The position numbers and the translations under genes are program-made. From contig NZ_JWLJ01000001.1 of assembly GCF_000813985.1 (NCBI RefSeq), positions 918,453 through 982,452 on the forward strand: a DNA stretch of 64,000 nucleotides, given 5' to 3'. The notes under the pieces are model-generated. The model ran no database searches. It was given only the letters and a program-made list of their open reading frames with translations, and had not been told where the DNA came from. How positions within the stretch are numbered: the first letter of the stretch is position 1; each line of letters begins with the position of its first letter. The stretch comes from Ruegeria sp. ANG-R. Its GTDB lineage: Bacteria > Pseudomonadota > Alphaproteobacteria > Rhodobacterales > Rhodobacteraceae. Below, in pieces: positions 34,826-43,221 of the stretch.

Positions 34826-35557
34826 TTATGCGGGTTTGCGTCGCTGCTCAGCGACATCTTGCGCCAGTTTGCGGGTATAGAGTTCCAGTTTGACCAGCGC
34901 CGCGTCCACGCTCGATGCATCGCCTGCCTCGAGCGCGTCGGCGATATCGGTGTGAAGGGCGATGATCTCTTCACGAGAGCGCGCCGTAAAGGTGATCATG
35001 TTCATCAGCGGCTGCATCGCTTCGACCGCACCTGCAAGTTGGTAGGAAAGCACAGGGTTGCCTGCGCCGTCGACCAGCGCACGGTGAAAGGCCACATCCG
35101 AGGCGCAGAATGCTTCGTCGGTCAAGCCGGGCTGTGCCTGCCGAAAGATCTCGGCCCGCATCGTGGCCAGCTGATCTGGGGTGCGACGCTGCGCCGAGAG
35201 CGATGCACAGGCGCGTTCCAGCGCATAGCGGGCCTCGCAGGCTGTATCAAAGCTGACCGCGTTCATCGACAGCAGCAGGGTTGAGGTCGTAATCTGCTGG
35301 GAATAGGCGTCCTCAAAGTTCAACCGGTTCACAAAAGCCCCGCCGGACGCGCCGCGTTGTGTTCGGATCAGGGATTGCGCCGCAAGCCGTTTCAGCGCTT
35401 CGCGCACCGTCGGGCGCGAGACCTGAAACTGATCGGCAAGCTCCGCTTCCGAAGGCAGCCTCTCATCCACGATCAACCGGCCCGATACAATCGCATCCCG
35501 GATCGCCTGGGCAATTTGGGCTGACAGATCAGCGGGGCTTCGCGGGTCGATTTTCAT
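34826..35557 (-). CDS. GntR-family (FCD subfamily) transcriptional regulator
   Basis: The 243-residue regulator has an N-terminal winged helix (DAIVSGRLIVDERLPSEAEL, then FQVSRPTVREALKRLAAQ) and a C-terminal all-helical FCD ligand domain with metal-binding type histidines (DVAFHRALVDGAGN; ALHTDIADAL). ATG 35557 (MKIDPRSPADL) is used; upstream in-frame sequence runs through the operator region. The gene lies between mtoX (108 bp downstream, same strand) and the divergent DUF2182-dmdA operon. It is therefore well placed to control both. Two palindromes in the intergenic gap are likely its operators. The ligand may be a DMSP catabolite such as acrylate or acryloyl-CoA; that is inference. Confidence 0.88.
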   Translation of the reverse strand: MKIDPRSPADLSAQIAQAIRDAIVSGRLIVDERLPSEAELADQFQVSRPTVREALKRLAAQSLIRTQRGASGGAFVNRLNFEDAYSQQITTSTLLLSMNAVSFDTACEARYALERACASLSAQRRTPDQLATMRAEIFRQAQPGLTDEAFCASDVAFHRALVDGAGNPVLSYQLAGAVEAMQPLMNMITFTARSREEIIALHTDIADALEAGDASSVDAALVKLELYTRKLAQDVAEQRRKPA

Positions 35558-35587
35558 GGTCTTTGTCCGCTTTCGTGAATTTTTATT

Positions 35588-35611
35588 TGTCTGACATTTA
35601 AAAGTCTGACA
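35588..35611. promoter_or_regulatory. Tandem operator-like palindromes
   Basis: TGTCTGACA (35588-35596) and AGTCTGACA (35603-35611) share the palindrome GTCTGAC and the longer direct repeat GTCTGACATTT. Centres are 15 bases apart. GTnnnAC-type palindromes are typical of FCD-subfamily GntR operators, and the site lies between the divergent regulator gene and the dmdA operon. Confidence 0.6.
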
Positions 35612-35646
35612 TTTGAAAAGCAAGAGAGTTGAGTCGGGGGGGGCAA

Positions 35647-36438
35647 GTGAGTCGCTCGATTTTCCGCAGTGCGCTTTGGTTGGGCTTCTACATCGCGATC
35701 CTCTGGTCGTGGTGGATGATGGTCTCGATGAGCCGCGATATGGATCTGGACTGGATCGGGCGCCCTGGCCCGATGGGGCAGGCCATGGCGGCCATGGACC
35801 CGCGCATGGACATGTACATGCCAATGGCCGAGTTCGGCCCCTTGTTCTGGATGTGGGCGATCATGATGGCTGCGATGATGTTACCGACCTTGGTGCCGAC
35901 GTTGCGCAGCTACGATGATCTGATCCGCAGCGCCAATGGCACACGGGCAGGGTGGCTGGGCGTTCTGTCCGGTTACTTTATCGTATGGGTCGGTTTCGCG
36001 GCGCTCATCACTGGCCTGCAACTGGCTCTGTTGTTTGGCGGCGCGGTTGATATGCTGGGAATTGCCAAGTCTCCCTATCTGGCGGCTGGCCTGTTGATCG
36101 CGGTTGGCGCGTTTCAGTTTTCTCGCGCGAAAGAGGTCTGCCACGGCGTTTGCCACGCGCCGATGACCTATTTCCTGGGCCATTGGAGAACAGGGTTTTC
36201 CGGCGGCCTGCGCATGGGGCTGGGTCTCGGTGCGTTTTGCGTCGGATGTTGCTGGGGCTTCATGGCACTGGGCTTTGTTGGTGGCGTCATGAGCCTGTTG
36301 TGGATGGGTCTCGCGACCCTGTTCATGGTTTTGGAGAAGCTGCCCCAGATCGGGCACGCGATCACCCGTCCCATGGGATTCGTTTTGATAGCGGGTGGTT
36401 TAGCTTTGCTCGCACATCACATTGCTTACGGAGGATAA
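35647..36438 (+). CDS. DUF2182 predicted metal-binding integral membrane protein
   Basis: This is a 263-residue polytopic membrane protein with about five helices. Conserved cysteine/histidine segments CHGVCHAP (near residue 165) and FCVGCCWGF (near residue 197), plus many methionines in the first periplasmic loop (MAAMDPRMDMYMPM), suggest metal contact, probably copper. The start GTG 35647 is chosen because it follows a purine-rich run; an upstream TTG is possible. It is the first gene of an operon with DUF1326, DinB, dmdA and acuI, four bases before the next start. DUF2182 and DUF1326 genes commonly occur together. The metal role is unproven. Confidence 0.8.
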   Translation: MSRSIFRSALWLGFYIAILWSWWMMVSMSRDMDLDWIGRPGPMGQAMAAMDPRMDMYMPMAEFGPLFWMWAIMMAAMMLPTLVPTLRSYDDLIRSANGTRAGWLGVLSGYFIVWVGFAALITGLQLALLFGGAVDMLGIAKSPYLAAGLLIAVGAFQFSRAKEVCHGVCHAPMTYFLGHWRTGFSGGLRMGLGLGAFCVGCCWGFMALGFVGGVMSLLWMGLATLFMVLEKLPQIGHAITRPMGFVLIAGGLALLAHHIAYGG

Positions 36439-36442
36439 GTGG

Positions 36443-37147
36443 ATGGCTAAAAACAGAAAACCGGATGCGGATAAGCTGCCGGTCAGTCAGAGGATTGACA
36501 GCCGGATGCCGAACCCCAAACGGCGCGAGATGAGCCCGACGGACTGGGCGGTCAAGGGTGAGTTGATCCTGAACTGTTCATGCGACGTATTTTGTCCTTG
36601 CGTGGTTTCTTTGGGCGCGCACCCTCCGACCGAAGGGCATTGCCATGCCTGGATGGGGATCATCATCGATGAGGGTCACTATGAGGGTGAAGACCTGTCC
36701 GGTCTGAACGTCGGCCTGCTGGTCGATATCCCCGGTCGTATGGGCGAGGGGCAATGGAAAGTCGCGGCGTATGTGGACGAACGTGCCAGCGGCAAGGCCT
36801 ATAACGGTCTGCTGCAGATTTTCAGCGGCCAGGCCGGGGGCACAACCGGGCTGTTCACCATGTTGGTCAGCGAAATCATCGGGGCCGAGCGTGCGCCGGT
36901 TCAGATCGAAAGAGATGGCACCAAGCGCCGTATCATGATCGGGCGTAAGATTCAGGGTGAGATCGAGATGCTGGCGGGTAAGGACCCTGAGCATCCGGTG
37001 ATGGTATCGAATTCGAAATACTGGATGGGCCCGGATGTCATCGTCGCCAGAGGCACAAAGTCCAGGGTTCGCGATTATGGCCGCGTCTGGGACTTTGGCG
37101 GCAAGTCCGCCGAGATATGTCCCATCAACTGGCACGGTCCAAAGTAA
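36443..37147 (+). CDS. DUF1326 domain protein
   Basis: This 234-residue protein with no membrane segment has the DUF1326 hallmark NCSCDVFCPC near residue 45, a dense cysteine motif suited to binding a soft metal. A GHCHAW block lies near residue 66. The N-terminus carries about 35 extra charged residues (NRKPDADKLPVSQRIDS) ahead of the usual domain. The start ATG 36443 follows GGAGG by 8 bases. It begins 4 bases after DUF2182 and its stop overlaps the DinB start (TAATG). Function unknown; likely a partner of DUF2182. Confidence 0.8.
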   Translation: MAKNRKPDADKLPVSQRIDSRMPNPKRREMSPTDWAVKGELILNCSCDVFCPCVVSLGAHPPTEGHCHAWMGIIIDEGHYEGEDLSGLNVGLLVDIPGRMGEGQWKVAAYVDERASGKAYNGLLQIFSGQAGGTTGLFTMLVSEIIGAERAPVQIERDGTKRRIMIGRKIQGEIEMLAGKDPEHPVMVSNSKYWMGPDVIVARGTKSRVRDYGRVWDFGGKSAEICPINWHGPK

Positions 37148-37653
37148 TGATTACTGGTGCCTATGTCCGTGAAATGGCGCGCTACAACTGTTGGCAAAAC
37201 AATCAGTTGAATGGGTTTCTTCAGGCGCTGCCAGATCAAGAGCTCACACGGGATCGCGGTGCCTTCTTCGGATCGATCATGGGGACGGCCAATCATCTGC
37301 TTTGGGGAGACTGGATCTGGATTTCCCGGTTTGACAAAGGACCGGGGCCGGGCGGCGGCATCCCCGACAGTGTCTCGGTCTGCGCAGGGATGTCGGACTG
37401 GCTGCCTTTGCGCGATACGATAGATGCCCGGATCACCAGATGGGCCGAAACGCTTGGCGACCAAGAACTCAACGGCCCGTTCACCTGGTATTCGGCGGCC
37501 AAAGAGGCCGATGTGACGAAACCTTATGCGCAATGTGTGATCCACATGTTCAACCATCAGACGCATCATCGTGGACAATTGCACCAAATGCTGACCGAAG
37601 CCGGATCGCAGGCCCCCGTCAGTGATCTTGTCTTTCTGCCAGAGGATTTCTGA
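37147..37653 (+). CDS. DinB-like (DUF664) putative metalloprotein
   Basis: This 168-residue four-helix protein is of the DinB/YfiT fold. Three histidines typical of the metal site are seen: one in GTANHLLWGDW near residue 47 and two in FNHQTHHRGQ near residue 140. Family members include thiol-dependent S-transferases using mycothiol or bacillithiol and enzymes of unknown role. The start overlaps the DUF1326 stop by one base and the stop is one base before dmdA. The position inside a methyl-sulfur operon makes a thiol-transfer role attractive but unproven. Confidence 0.8.
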   Translation: MITGAYVREMARYNCWQNNQLNGFLQALPDQELTRDRGAFFGSIMGTANHLLWGDWIWISRFDKGPGPGGGIPDSVSVCAGMSDWLPLRDTIDARITRWAETLGDQELNGPFTWYSAAKEADVTKPYAQCVIHMFNHQTHHRGQLHQMLTEAGSQAPVSDLVFLPEDF

Positions 37654-37654
37654 C

Positions 37655-38749
37655 ATGGCAGTCATCACGCCAAACCGACGCGTACGCAAAACGCCTTTCA
37701 CCCCGGGGGTCGAGGCCGAAGGGGTCAAAGCCTATACGGTCTACAACCACATGCTGTTGCCGACTGTCTTTGAAAGCGTGGAGGCGGATGCGGCTCATCT
37801 GAAAGAACATGTACAGGTCTGGGATGTCTCGTGTGAGAGGCAGGTTCAGATCAAAGGGCCCGATGCTCTGCGGCTTATGAAGATGCTCAGTCCGCGGGAT
37901 ATGGACCGGATGCAGGCCGATCAGTGCTACTATGTTCCGATCGTGGATCATAATGGCGGTATGCTGAACGACCCGGTCGCGATCAAACTGGCGGATGATC
38001 ATTATTGGTTATCGGTCGCTGACGGCGATTTGTGGCAATTCGCCTTGGGCGTCGTGATCGCTCTGGGGTTGGATGTAGATGTATCCGAGCCGGACGTCTC
38101 GCCATTGGCGGTGCAGGGACCCAAAGCCGACGCACTGATGTCGCGTGTTTTCGGCGACGATGTCAGAGAAATAAAATTCTTCCGGTACAAACGGTTGGCG
38201 TTCGAAGATACCTCTTTCATCATCGCCCGGTCAGGCTGGTCGAAACAGGGCGGGTTCGAGATTTATGTCGAAGGTGCGGATTATGGAATGCCGCTATGGG
38301 ACGCCCTGTTTGCAAACGGGCGAGACCTGAATGTTCGGGCCGGCTGCCCCAATAGCATCGAACGGGTTGAGAGCGGTTTGCTGAGCTTTGGCTCGGATAT
38401 GAGGCGCGAGAATACGCCCTATGAATGCGGGCTGGCGCGTTTTTGTAACTCTCGGCTCGACTACATCGGCAAGGCCGCGTTGGCGGATCAGGCGGAAAAT
38501 GGTCCGTCCCGACAAATCCGACCGCTTGTTATCGAAGGAGAGATTGGCCCGTGCACGGGGTCCTGGCCGTTGTTGGCCGAAGGCAAGCAGGTCGGGCGAG
38601 TGGCCTCGGCCGTGTATTCGCCCGAATTCGGCGTGAACGTCGCCATCGGGATGGTGAACCGATCGCATTGGGCACCGGGAACGCGGATCGAGCTGATGAC
38701 CGAACACGGAATGCGATGGGCTGTGGTGCAGGAGAAATTTTGGCGCTGA
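37655..38749 (+). CDS. dmdA: DMSP demethylase
   Basis: DmdA transfers a methyl group from dimethylsulfoniopropionate to tetrahydrofolate, yielding methylmercaptopropionate, the entry to the demethylation pathway. The 364-residue GcvT-fold protein contains VYNHMLLPTVFES, HVQVWDVSCERQVQIKGPDA, QCYYVP and ARSGWSKQGGFEIYVEG. These match my recollection of Ruegeria pomeroyi DmdA much better than glycine-cleavage T-protein. ATG 37655 is one base after the DinB stop. acuI follows 50 bp downstream, the known roseobacter arrangement. A glycine-betaine-type demethylase is the main alternative. Confidence 0.88.
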   Translation: MAVITPNRRVRKTPFTPGVEAEGVKAYTVYNHMLLPTVFESVEADAAHLKEHVQVWDVSCERQVQIKGPDALRLMKMLSPRDMDRMQADQCYYVPIVDHNGGMLNDPVAIKLADDHYWLSVADGDLWQFALGVVIALGLDVDVSEPDVSPLAVQGPKADALMSRVFGDDVREIKFFRYKRLAFEDTSFIIARSGWSKQGGFEIYVEGADYGMPLWDALFANGRDLNVRAGCPNSIERVESGLLSFGSDMRRENTPYECGLARFCNSRLDYIGKAALADQAENGPSRQIRPLVIEGEIGPCTGSWPLLAEGKQVGRVASAVYSPEFGVNVAIGMVNRSHWAPGTRIELMTEHGMRWAVVQEKFWR

Positions 38750-38799
38750 GCCCTGAGTTCAGGAACATAGCCCTTTGAGGCGGCAAAAGGAGTAAGTTT

Positions 38800-39795
38800 A
38801 TGTTTAACGCACTTGTTGTTGAAAAAGATGAAGGAAGTGGCCTCGCCAGCGCTGCGGTGAAGCAAATATCGCAGGATGCGTTGCCGGACGGAGAAGTGAC
38901 GGTTGCTGTTGAGTATTCGACCGTGAACTACAAGGACGGGCTGTGCATGTCTCCAAAAGGCGGCGGTCTGGTCCGCAGTTACCCTCATATCCCGGGCGTC
39001 GACTATGCGGGCACGATCGAGCAATCATCGGACGACCGCTACCAGCCCGGGGACAAGGTGGTTTTGACCGGCTGGCGCGTGGGTGAGGCACATTGGGGCG
39101 GATATTCCCAGAAGGCCAATGCGCGTGCTGATTGGCTGGTGCCCTTGCCGGATGGGTTGGACACGCGGCAGGCAATGGCTGTCGGGACCGCCGGGTTCAC
39201 CGCCATGCTGGCCGTTATGGCGCTGGAGGATCACGGCTTGAAGCCGGGGCATGGTCCGGTACTGGTGACCGGCGCAGCCGGCGGGGTTGGCTCGGTTGCG
39301 ACCGCCATTCTGGCTCATCTGGGCTATGAAGTTGCGGCAGTAACAGGACGTCCGGAAACCGCTGATTACCTTAAATCTCTGGGAGCAGACACAATTGTTC
39401 CGCGTGACGAGTTGAACGAAACGACCAAGCGACCACTGGAAAGCGAAACCTGGGCGGGTTGTGTCGATGCCGTGGGAGGAGCCATGCTCGCCCGTGTGCT
39501 GGGTCAGATGAAATATGGGGCATCCGTGGCTGCGGTTGGTCTGGCCGGAGGTGCAGCCTTGCCTGCAACGGTGATCCCATTCCTGCTGCGCGGAGTGAAC
39601 CTGTTGGGCATCGACAGTGTCATGCAACCTTATGAAAACCGGGTCCGCGCCTGGCAGCGTGTCGCAACCGATCTGCCCATGGACAAGCTCGAGGCGATGG
39701 TTCACCCCGCAACCCTGTCGGACCTGCCGCAACTTGGCGCGGATATCCTGCAGGGCCAGGTCAAGGGCCGTGTCGTGGTCGATGTGAACGCCTGA
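38800..39795 (+). CDS. acuI: Acryloyl-CoA reductase (NADPH)
   Basis: AcuI reduces toxic acryloyl-CoA to propionyl-CoA and protects cells that cleave DMSP to acrylate. The 331-residue medium-chain reductase has VNYKDGLCM near residue 46, PHIPGVDYAGTI near residue 65 and GTAGFTAMLAVMALEDHGL near residue 128. VTGAAGGVGSVA marks the NADPH fold near residue 156. No zinc-binding cysteines are evident, as expected for this subgroup. The ribosome site AAAGGAG precedes the ATG. Its position directly after dmdA is well known in roseobacters. Confidence 0.93.
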   Translation: MFNALVVEKDEGSGLASAAVKQISQDALPDGEVTVAVEYSTVNYKDGLCMSPKGGGLVRSYPHIPGVDYAGTIEQSSDDRYQPGDKVVLTGWRVGEAHWGGYSQKANARADWLVPLPDGLDTRQAMAVGTAGFTAMLAVMALEDHGLKPGHGPVLVTGAAGGVGSVATAILAHLGYEVAAVTGRPETADYLKSLGADTIVPRDELNETTKRPLESETWAGCVDAVGGAMLARVLGQMKYGASVAAVGLAGGAALPATVIPFLLRGVNLLGIDSVMQPYENRVRAWQRVATDLPMDKLEAMVHPATLSDLPQLGADILQGQVKGRVVVDVNA

Positions 39796-39816
39796 TCCGG
39801 GACCTCACATGAAAAA

Positions 39817-39841
39817 CCGGTCGGATTATGTATCCGGCCGG
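39817..39841 (+). terminator. Hairpin after acuI
   Basis: CCGGTCGGAT-TATGT-ATCCGGCCGG is a 10-bp stem with one wobble pair, 22 bases past the acuI stop. It is followed by CCTCTTT rather than a true U-run, so its function as a terminator is likely but not assured. Confidence 0.45.
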
Positions 39842-39960
39842 CCTCTTTGCCGGAAACAGTTCTGGTCATTGGTACAATTCGTGACCATGATTGCTATACA
39901 TCCCAATTGTGATGGCTTAAGACCCATCCGAACATCACCTGAAGACGGGGAGTGAGCAGC

Positions 39961-40524
39961 ATGTCTGATGATTTCGAACTCGATACCGATGATCTCAAAC
40001 GCCGTATGGACGGCGCGATGGCCAACCTCAGAACCGAATTCGCCTCGCTGCGGACCGGACGTGCTTCGGCCTCGATGCTTGAACCGGTAATGGTCGATGC
40101 CTATGGCGCGATGACTCCGATCAATCAGGTCGGCACCGTCAACGTCCCCGAGCCGCGTATGGTGACCGTGAATGTCTGGGACAAGGGTCTTGTGGGCAAG
40201 GTGGAAAAGGCGATCCGCGAAAGCGGTCTTGGGATCAATCCGCAGTTGAACGGCACGATCATCATGCTGCCAATTCCCGAACTGAACGAGGAACGCCGCC
40301 GCGAGCTGGGCAAGGTCGCGGGCCAATATGCAGAGAGCGCGCGTGTTTCGATCCGCAATGTGCGGCGCGATGGCATGGATCAGATCAAGAAGGCCAAAGC
40401 TGACGGCATGTCCGAGGATGATCAGAAGTTCTGGGAAACCGAGGTGCAGGAATTGACGGATGCAATGATCAAATCCGTTGACGAGGCGCTCGACACCAAG
40501 CAAACCGAGATCATGCAGGTCTGA
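39961..40524 (+). CDS. frr: Ribosome recycling factor
   Basis: RRF splits post-termination ribosomes together with EF-G. The 187-residue protein has the expected [21 protein letters not shown] region and [22 protein letters not shown]. The C-terminal helical bundle ([22 protein letters not shown]) is also present. Start ATG 39961 has GGGGAG upstream; an in-frame GTG three codons earlier is possible. pyrH, the usual upstream neighbour, is not here: acuI ends 165 bp before. uppS follows 9 bp downstream. Confidence 0.95.
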   Translation: MSDDFELDTDDLKRRMDGAMANLRTEFASLRTGRASASMLEPVMVDAYGAMTPINQVGTVNVPEPRMVTVNVWDKGLVGKVEKAIRESGLGINPQLNGTIIMLPIPELNEERRRELGKVAGQYAESARVSIRNVRRDGMDQIKKAKADGMSEDDQKFWETEVQELTDAMIKSVDEALDTKQTEIMQV

Positions 40525-40533
40525 GTTTCGGTT

Positions 40534-41265
40534 ATGCCAAAAGATCCCGATAACGCGTCGCTTGCCGGACCACGCCATGTGGCGATCATCATGGACGGAA
40601 ACGGTCGCTGGGCGCAGGCACGCGGGCGACCCCGGCTGTTTGGCCATCACGCGGGTGCGCGCCGCGTCCGTGAAGTGGTTGAGGCCTGTCCGGGGTTGGG
40701 GGTCAAGTATCTGACAATATTCGCGTTCTCTACCGAAAACTGGAAGCGCACTCAGGTTGAAGTGGCCGGCTTGATGAGCCTGTTTCGCCGCTACATTGTC
40801 AAAGAAACCAAAACGCTTAAAAACAACGGTATTCGGGTGCGGTTCATAGGTGATCGTGTGCGGCTGGATGCCAAGTTGACCGAGTTGATGGATACGCTCG
40901 AACGCGAGACGCAGGACAATGATCTGGTCCACCTGACCGTCGCTCTGAACTATGGTGGTCGTGACGAGGTGGCGCGGGCGACCAAGCGACTGGCGCGTGA
41001 TGTGGCCGATGGCGCGTTGCGCCCCGAGGACGTCGACGAAGAAACGCTGCCCAAATACCTGGACACCCGCGTTCTGCCCGATCCGGATCTGGTGATCCGC
41101 ACCAGTGGGGAAGCGCGTATTTCGAATTTCTTGCTTTGGCAGTCGGCCTATTCCGAGTACGAGTTCATTGATACGCTTTGGCCTGACTTTACCGCTGCCG
41201 AACTGGAGCGTTTGTGCCGCAGCTATGGCTCTCGCGAACGGCGGTTTGGAGCGGTTCCGGCATGA
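40534..41265 (+). CDS. uppS: Undecaprenyl diphosphate synthase
   Basis: UppS adds isoprene units to farnesyl diphosphate to make the C55 carrier lipid for peptidoglycan. The 243-residue cis-prenyltransferase has the signature HVAIIMDGNGRWAQARGRPR with the catalytic aspartate at residue 26. FAFSTENWKR and the C-terminal RTSGEARISNFLLWQSAYSE are also typical. The stop overlaps the cdsA start by 4 bases, so translation is coupled. Confidence 0.95.
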   Translation: MPKDPDNASLAGPRHVAIIMDGNGRWAQARGRPRLFGHHAGARRVREVVEACPGLGVKYLTIFAFSTENWKRTQVEVAGLMSLFRRYIVKETKTLKNNGIRVRFIGDRVRLDAKLTELMDTLERETQDNDLVHLTVALNYGGRDEVARATKRLARDVADGALRPEDVDEETLPKYLDTRVLPDPDLVIRTSGEARISNFLLWQSAYSEYEFIDTLWPDFTAAELERLCRSYGSRERRFGAVPA

Positions 41266-42044
41266 GTGACGGCCGATGGTCTGATCTGACTGCCCGGGTT
41301 TTGTCGGCGGCGGTTCTGGTGATCATTGCCGCCATCGAAGTTTGGCTGGGCGGTCTTTGGTTCGAGTCGTTTATCGCAACGGCCTGCGGTCTGATGACCT
41401 GGGAACTGGTTCGGATGATCGATCCTCAGCGGCGTGGAGTCGCTATTCAACTAGCGATCCTGACCGGCATCGCGGTCGTTCTGAGTTATCACCTGCCACC
41501 GCTCTATAAGCTGCCGTTTCTTTTGGCGCCCGCGCTGGTGGGGGCCGGGCAGATTCGCCGGGCCCGCGTTACATACGTCTTGTTTGCGATCTGGATCGCA
41601 ACCTCAGGGCTGGGGTTCATCTCGATTCGAGAGAATTTGGGTTTTGGCTGGATGGTCTGGTTGATCATGGTCGTCATCGCAACCGATGTTGCCGGGTATT
41701 TTGTGGGCAAGACGCTGGGCGGGCCTAAGTTCTGGCCCAAGGTCAGCCCAAAGAAGACGTGGTCCGGTACTGTTGGGGGGTGGGTCGCCGCTGCTCTGGT
41801 CGGCACCGTTTTTGCGGTCCATGCAGGGTTTGGTGTGGCGTTCGTTGTTGTCTCGGTGCTGGCCTCAATGGCCAGCCAGGCCGGCGATATCGTCGAGAGC
41901 GCTACCAAGCGCGGTTTCGGCGTGAAAGACAGTTCGAACCTCATACCGGGCCATGGCGGGTTTCTGGACCGGTTCGACGGAATGATGGGCGCATCAGTCT
42001 TTGTTCTGATCGCAGGTCTGATTTACGCGCCCGGAGGTATGTGA
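41262..42044 (+). CDS. cdsA: Phosphatidate cytidylyltransferase
   Basis: CdsA makes CDP-diacylglycerol, the branch point of phospholipid synthesis, in the inner membrane. The protein has 260 residues and about seven helices. The family signature near the C-terminus reads KRGFGVKDSSNLIPGHGGFLDRFD. The start at ATG 41262 overlaps the uppS stop (ATGA). The stop shares one base with the dxr start (TGATG). Confidence 0.93.
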   Translation: MSDGRWSDLTARVLSAAVLVIIAAIEVWLGGLWFESFIATACGLMTWELVRMIDPQRRGVAIQLAILTGIAVVLSYHLPPLYKLPFLLAPALVGAGQIRRARVTYVLFAIWIATSGLGFISIRENLGFGWMVWLIMVVIATDVAGYFVGKTLGGPKFWPKVSPKKTWSGTVGGWVAAALVGTVFAVHAGFGVAFVVVSVLASMASQAGDIVESATKRGFGVKDSSNLIPGHGGFLDRFDGMMGASVFVLIAGLIYAPGGM

Positions 42045-43216
42045 TGCGAAAGGTGTCCATTTTCGGTGCGACCGGATCAATTGGTCAGAATACGCTCGAC
42101 CTGATCTCGCGGAGCCCCGATGCCTACGACGTCGTCGCACTGACCGGCGGCGGTAATATTGCGCAACTCGCGCAAGACGCCGTGCGCGTTGGCGCAGACG
42201 TGGCGGTGACGGCGTTTGATGACAAACTGGATGATCTGCGTACCGCGTTGGCGGGCAGTGGTGTTCAGGCGGCTGCGGGGCAGGCGGCTTTGATCGAGGC
42301 TGCCGCGCGCCCCGCCGATTGGGTCATGTCGGCGATTGTCGGCGCCGCCGGACTTGCGCCAGGCATCGAAGCTCTGAAACAGGGTGTAACGCTGGCGCTG
42401 GCCAACAAGGAAACGCTGGTATGCGCGGGGCCCCTGGTGTTGAACACGGCGCGGGCTCATAACGCCAGACTGCTTCCCGTTGACAGCGAACATTCGGCTG
42501 TGTTTCAGGCCCTGGTGGGCGAAGATATGACAAGCGTCGAGCGGATCATCATCACCGCAAGCGGCGGGGCCTTCCGCGATTGGCCGCTGAGCGATCTGGC
42601 GACGGCGACGGTTGAACAGGCTTCGAGTCATCCAAACTGGGACATGGGGCAACGGATCACGATCGACAGCGCATCCATGTTCAATAAAGCCCTCGAAGTT
42701 ATAGAAACCAAAGAATACTTTGGCGTAAGACCGTCGGATATCGAAGTTCTGGTGCACCCCGAATCCATCGTTCATGCACTTGTCGGATTTCGAGACGGTG
42801 CATTGATGGCACATCTGGGGGCGCCGGATATGCGCCATGCTATCGGTTATGCGTTGCATTGGCCCGACCGACGTGATCTGCCGGTCGCCCGACTGGATCT
42901 GGCCCGGATGGGGCAATTGCGCTTTCACGCACCGGACGAGGCCCGTTATCCCGCCTTGCGTCTGGCGCGCGAAGTGATGCAACGCGGCGGCCTGTCGGGG
43001 GCGATCTTCAACGGCGCCAAAGAGCGGGCGTTGGACCACTTTATAGCCCGCCGAATCCGGTTTCTGGATATGGCCGACGCGGTCTCGGCGGTGTTGGAGC
43101 GATTTGAGGCCGCGGATGGCCTGATTGATGCACCATTGACCCTTGATAATGTACAGCAAACGGACCATCTCGCACGGCAGTGGGTCGATGAAACCGTACT
43201 TGAACGAGCAGGATAA
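42044..43216 (+). CDS. dxr: 1-deoxy-D-xylulose 5-phosphate reductoisomerase
   Basis: Dxr catalyses the first committed step of the MEP isoprenoid pathway. The 390-residue protein starts MRKVSIFGATGSIGQNTLDL with an NADPH-binding motif. It has LANKETLVCAG near residue 117, LPVDSEHSAVFQ near residue 142 and IDSASMFNKALEVIE near residue 207. ATG 42044 has GGAGG upstream and overlaps the cdsA stop. A longer upstream reading in this frame covers cdsA and is rejected. Confidence 0.96.
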   Translation: MRKVSIFGATGSIGQNTLDLISRSPDAYDVVALTGGGNIAQLAQDAVRVGADVAVTAFDDKLDDLRTALAGSGVQAAAGQAALIEAAARPADWVMSAIVGAAGLAPGIEALKQGVTLALANKETLVCAGPLVLNTARAHNARLLPVDSEHSAVFQALVGEDMTSVERIIITASGGAFRDWPLSDLATATVEQASSHPNWDMGQRITIDSASMFNKALEVIETKEYFGVRPSDIEVLVHPESIVHALVGFRDGALMAHLGAPDMRHAIGYALHWPDRRDLPVARLDLARMGQLRFHAPDEARYPALRLAREVMQRGGLSGAIFNGAKERALDHFIARRIRFLDMADAVSAVLERFEAADGLIDAPLTLDNVQQTDHLARQWVDETVLERAG

Positions 43217-43221
43217 AACCT

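Noticed and set aside
35629-39795. DMSP lyase gene in the DMSP block
   Set aside because: No frame shows DddL/P/Q/W-type cupin motifs, or DddD/DddY features. Only dmdA and acuI are supported.
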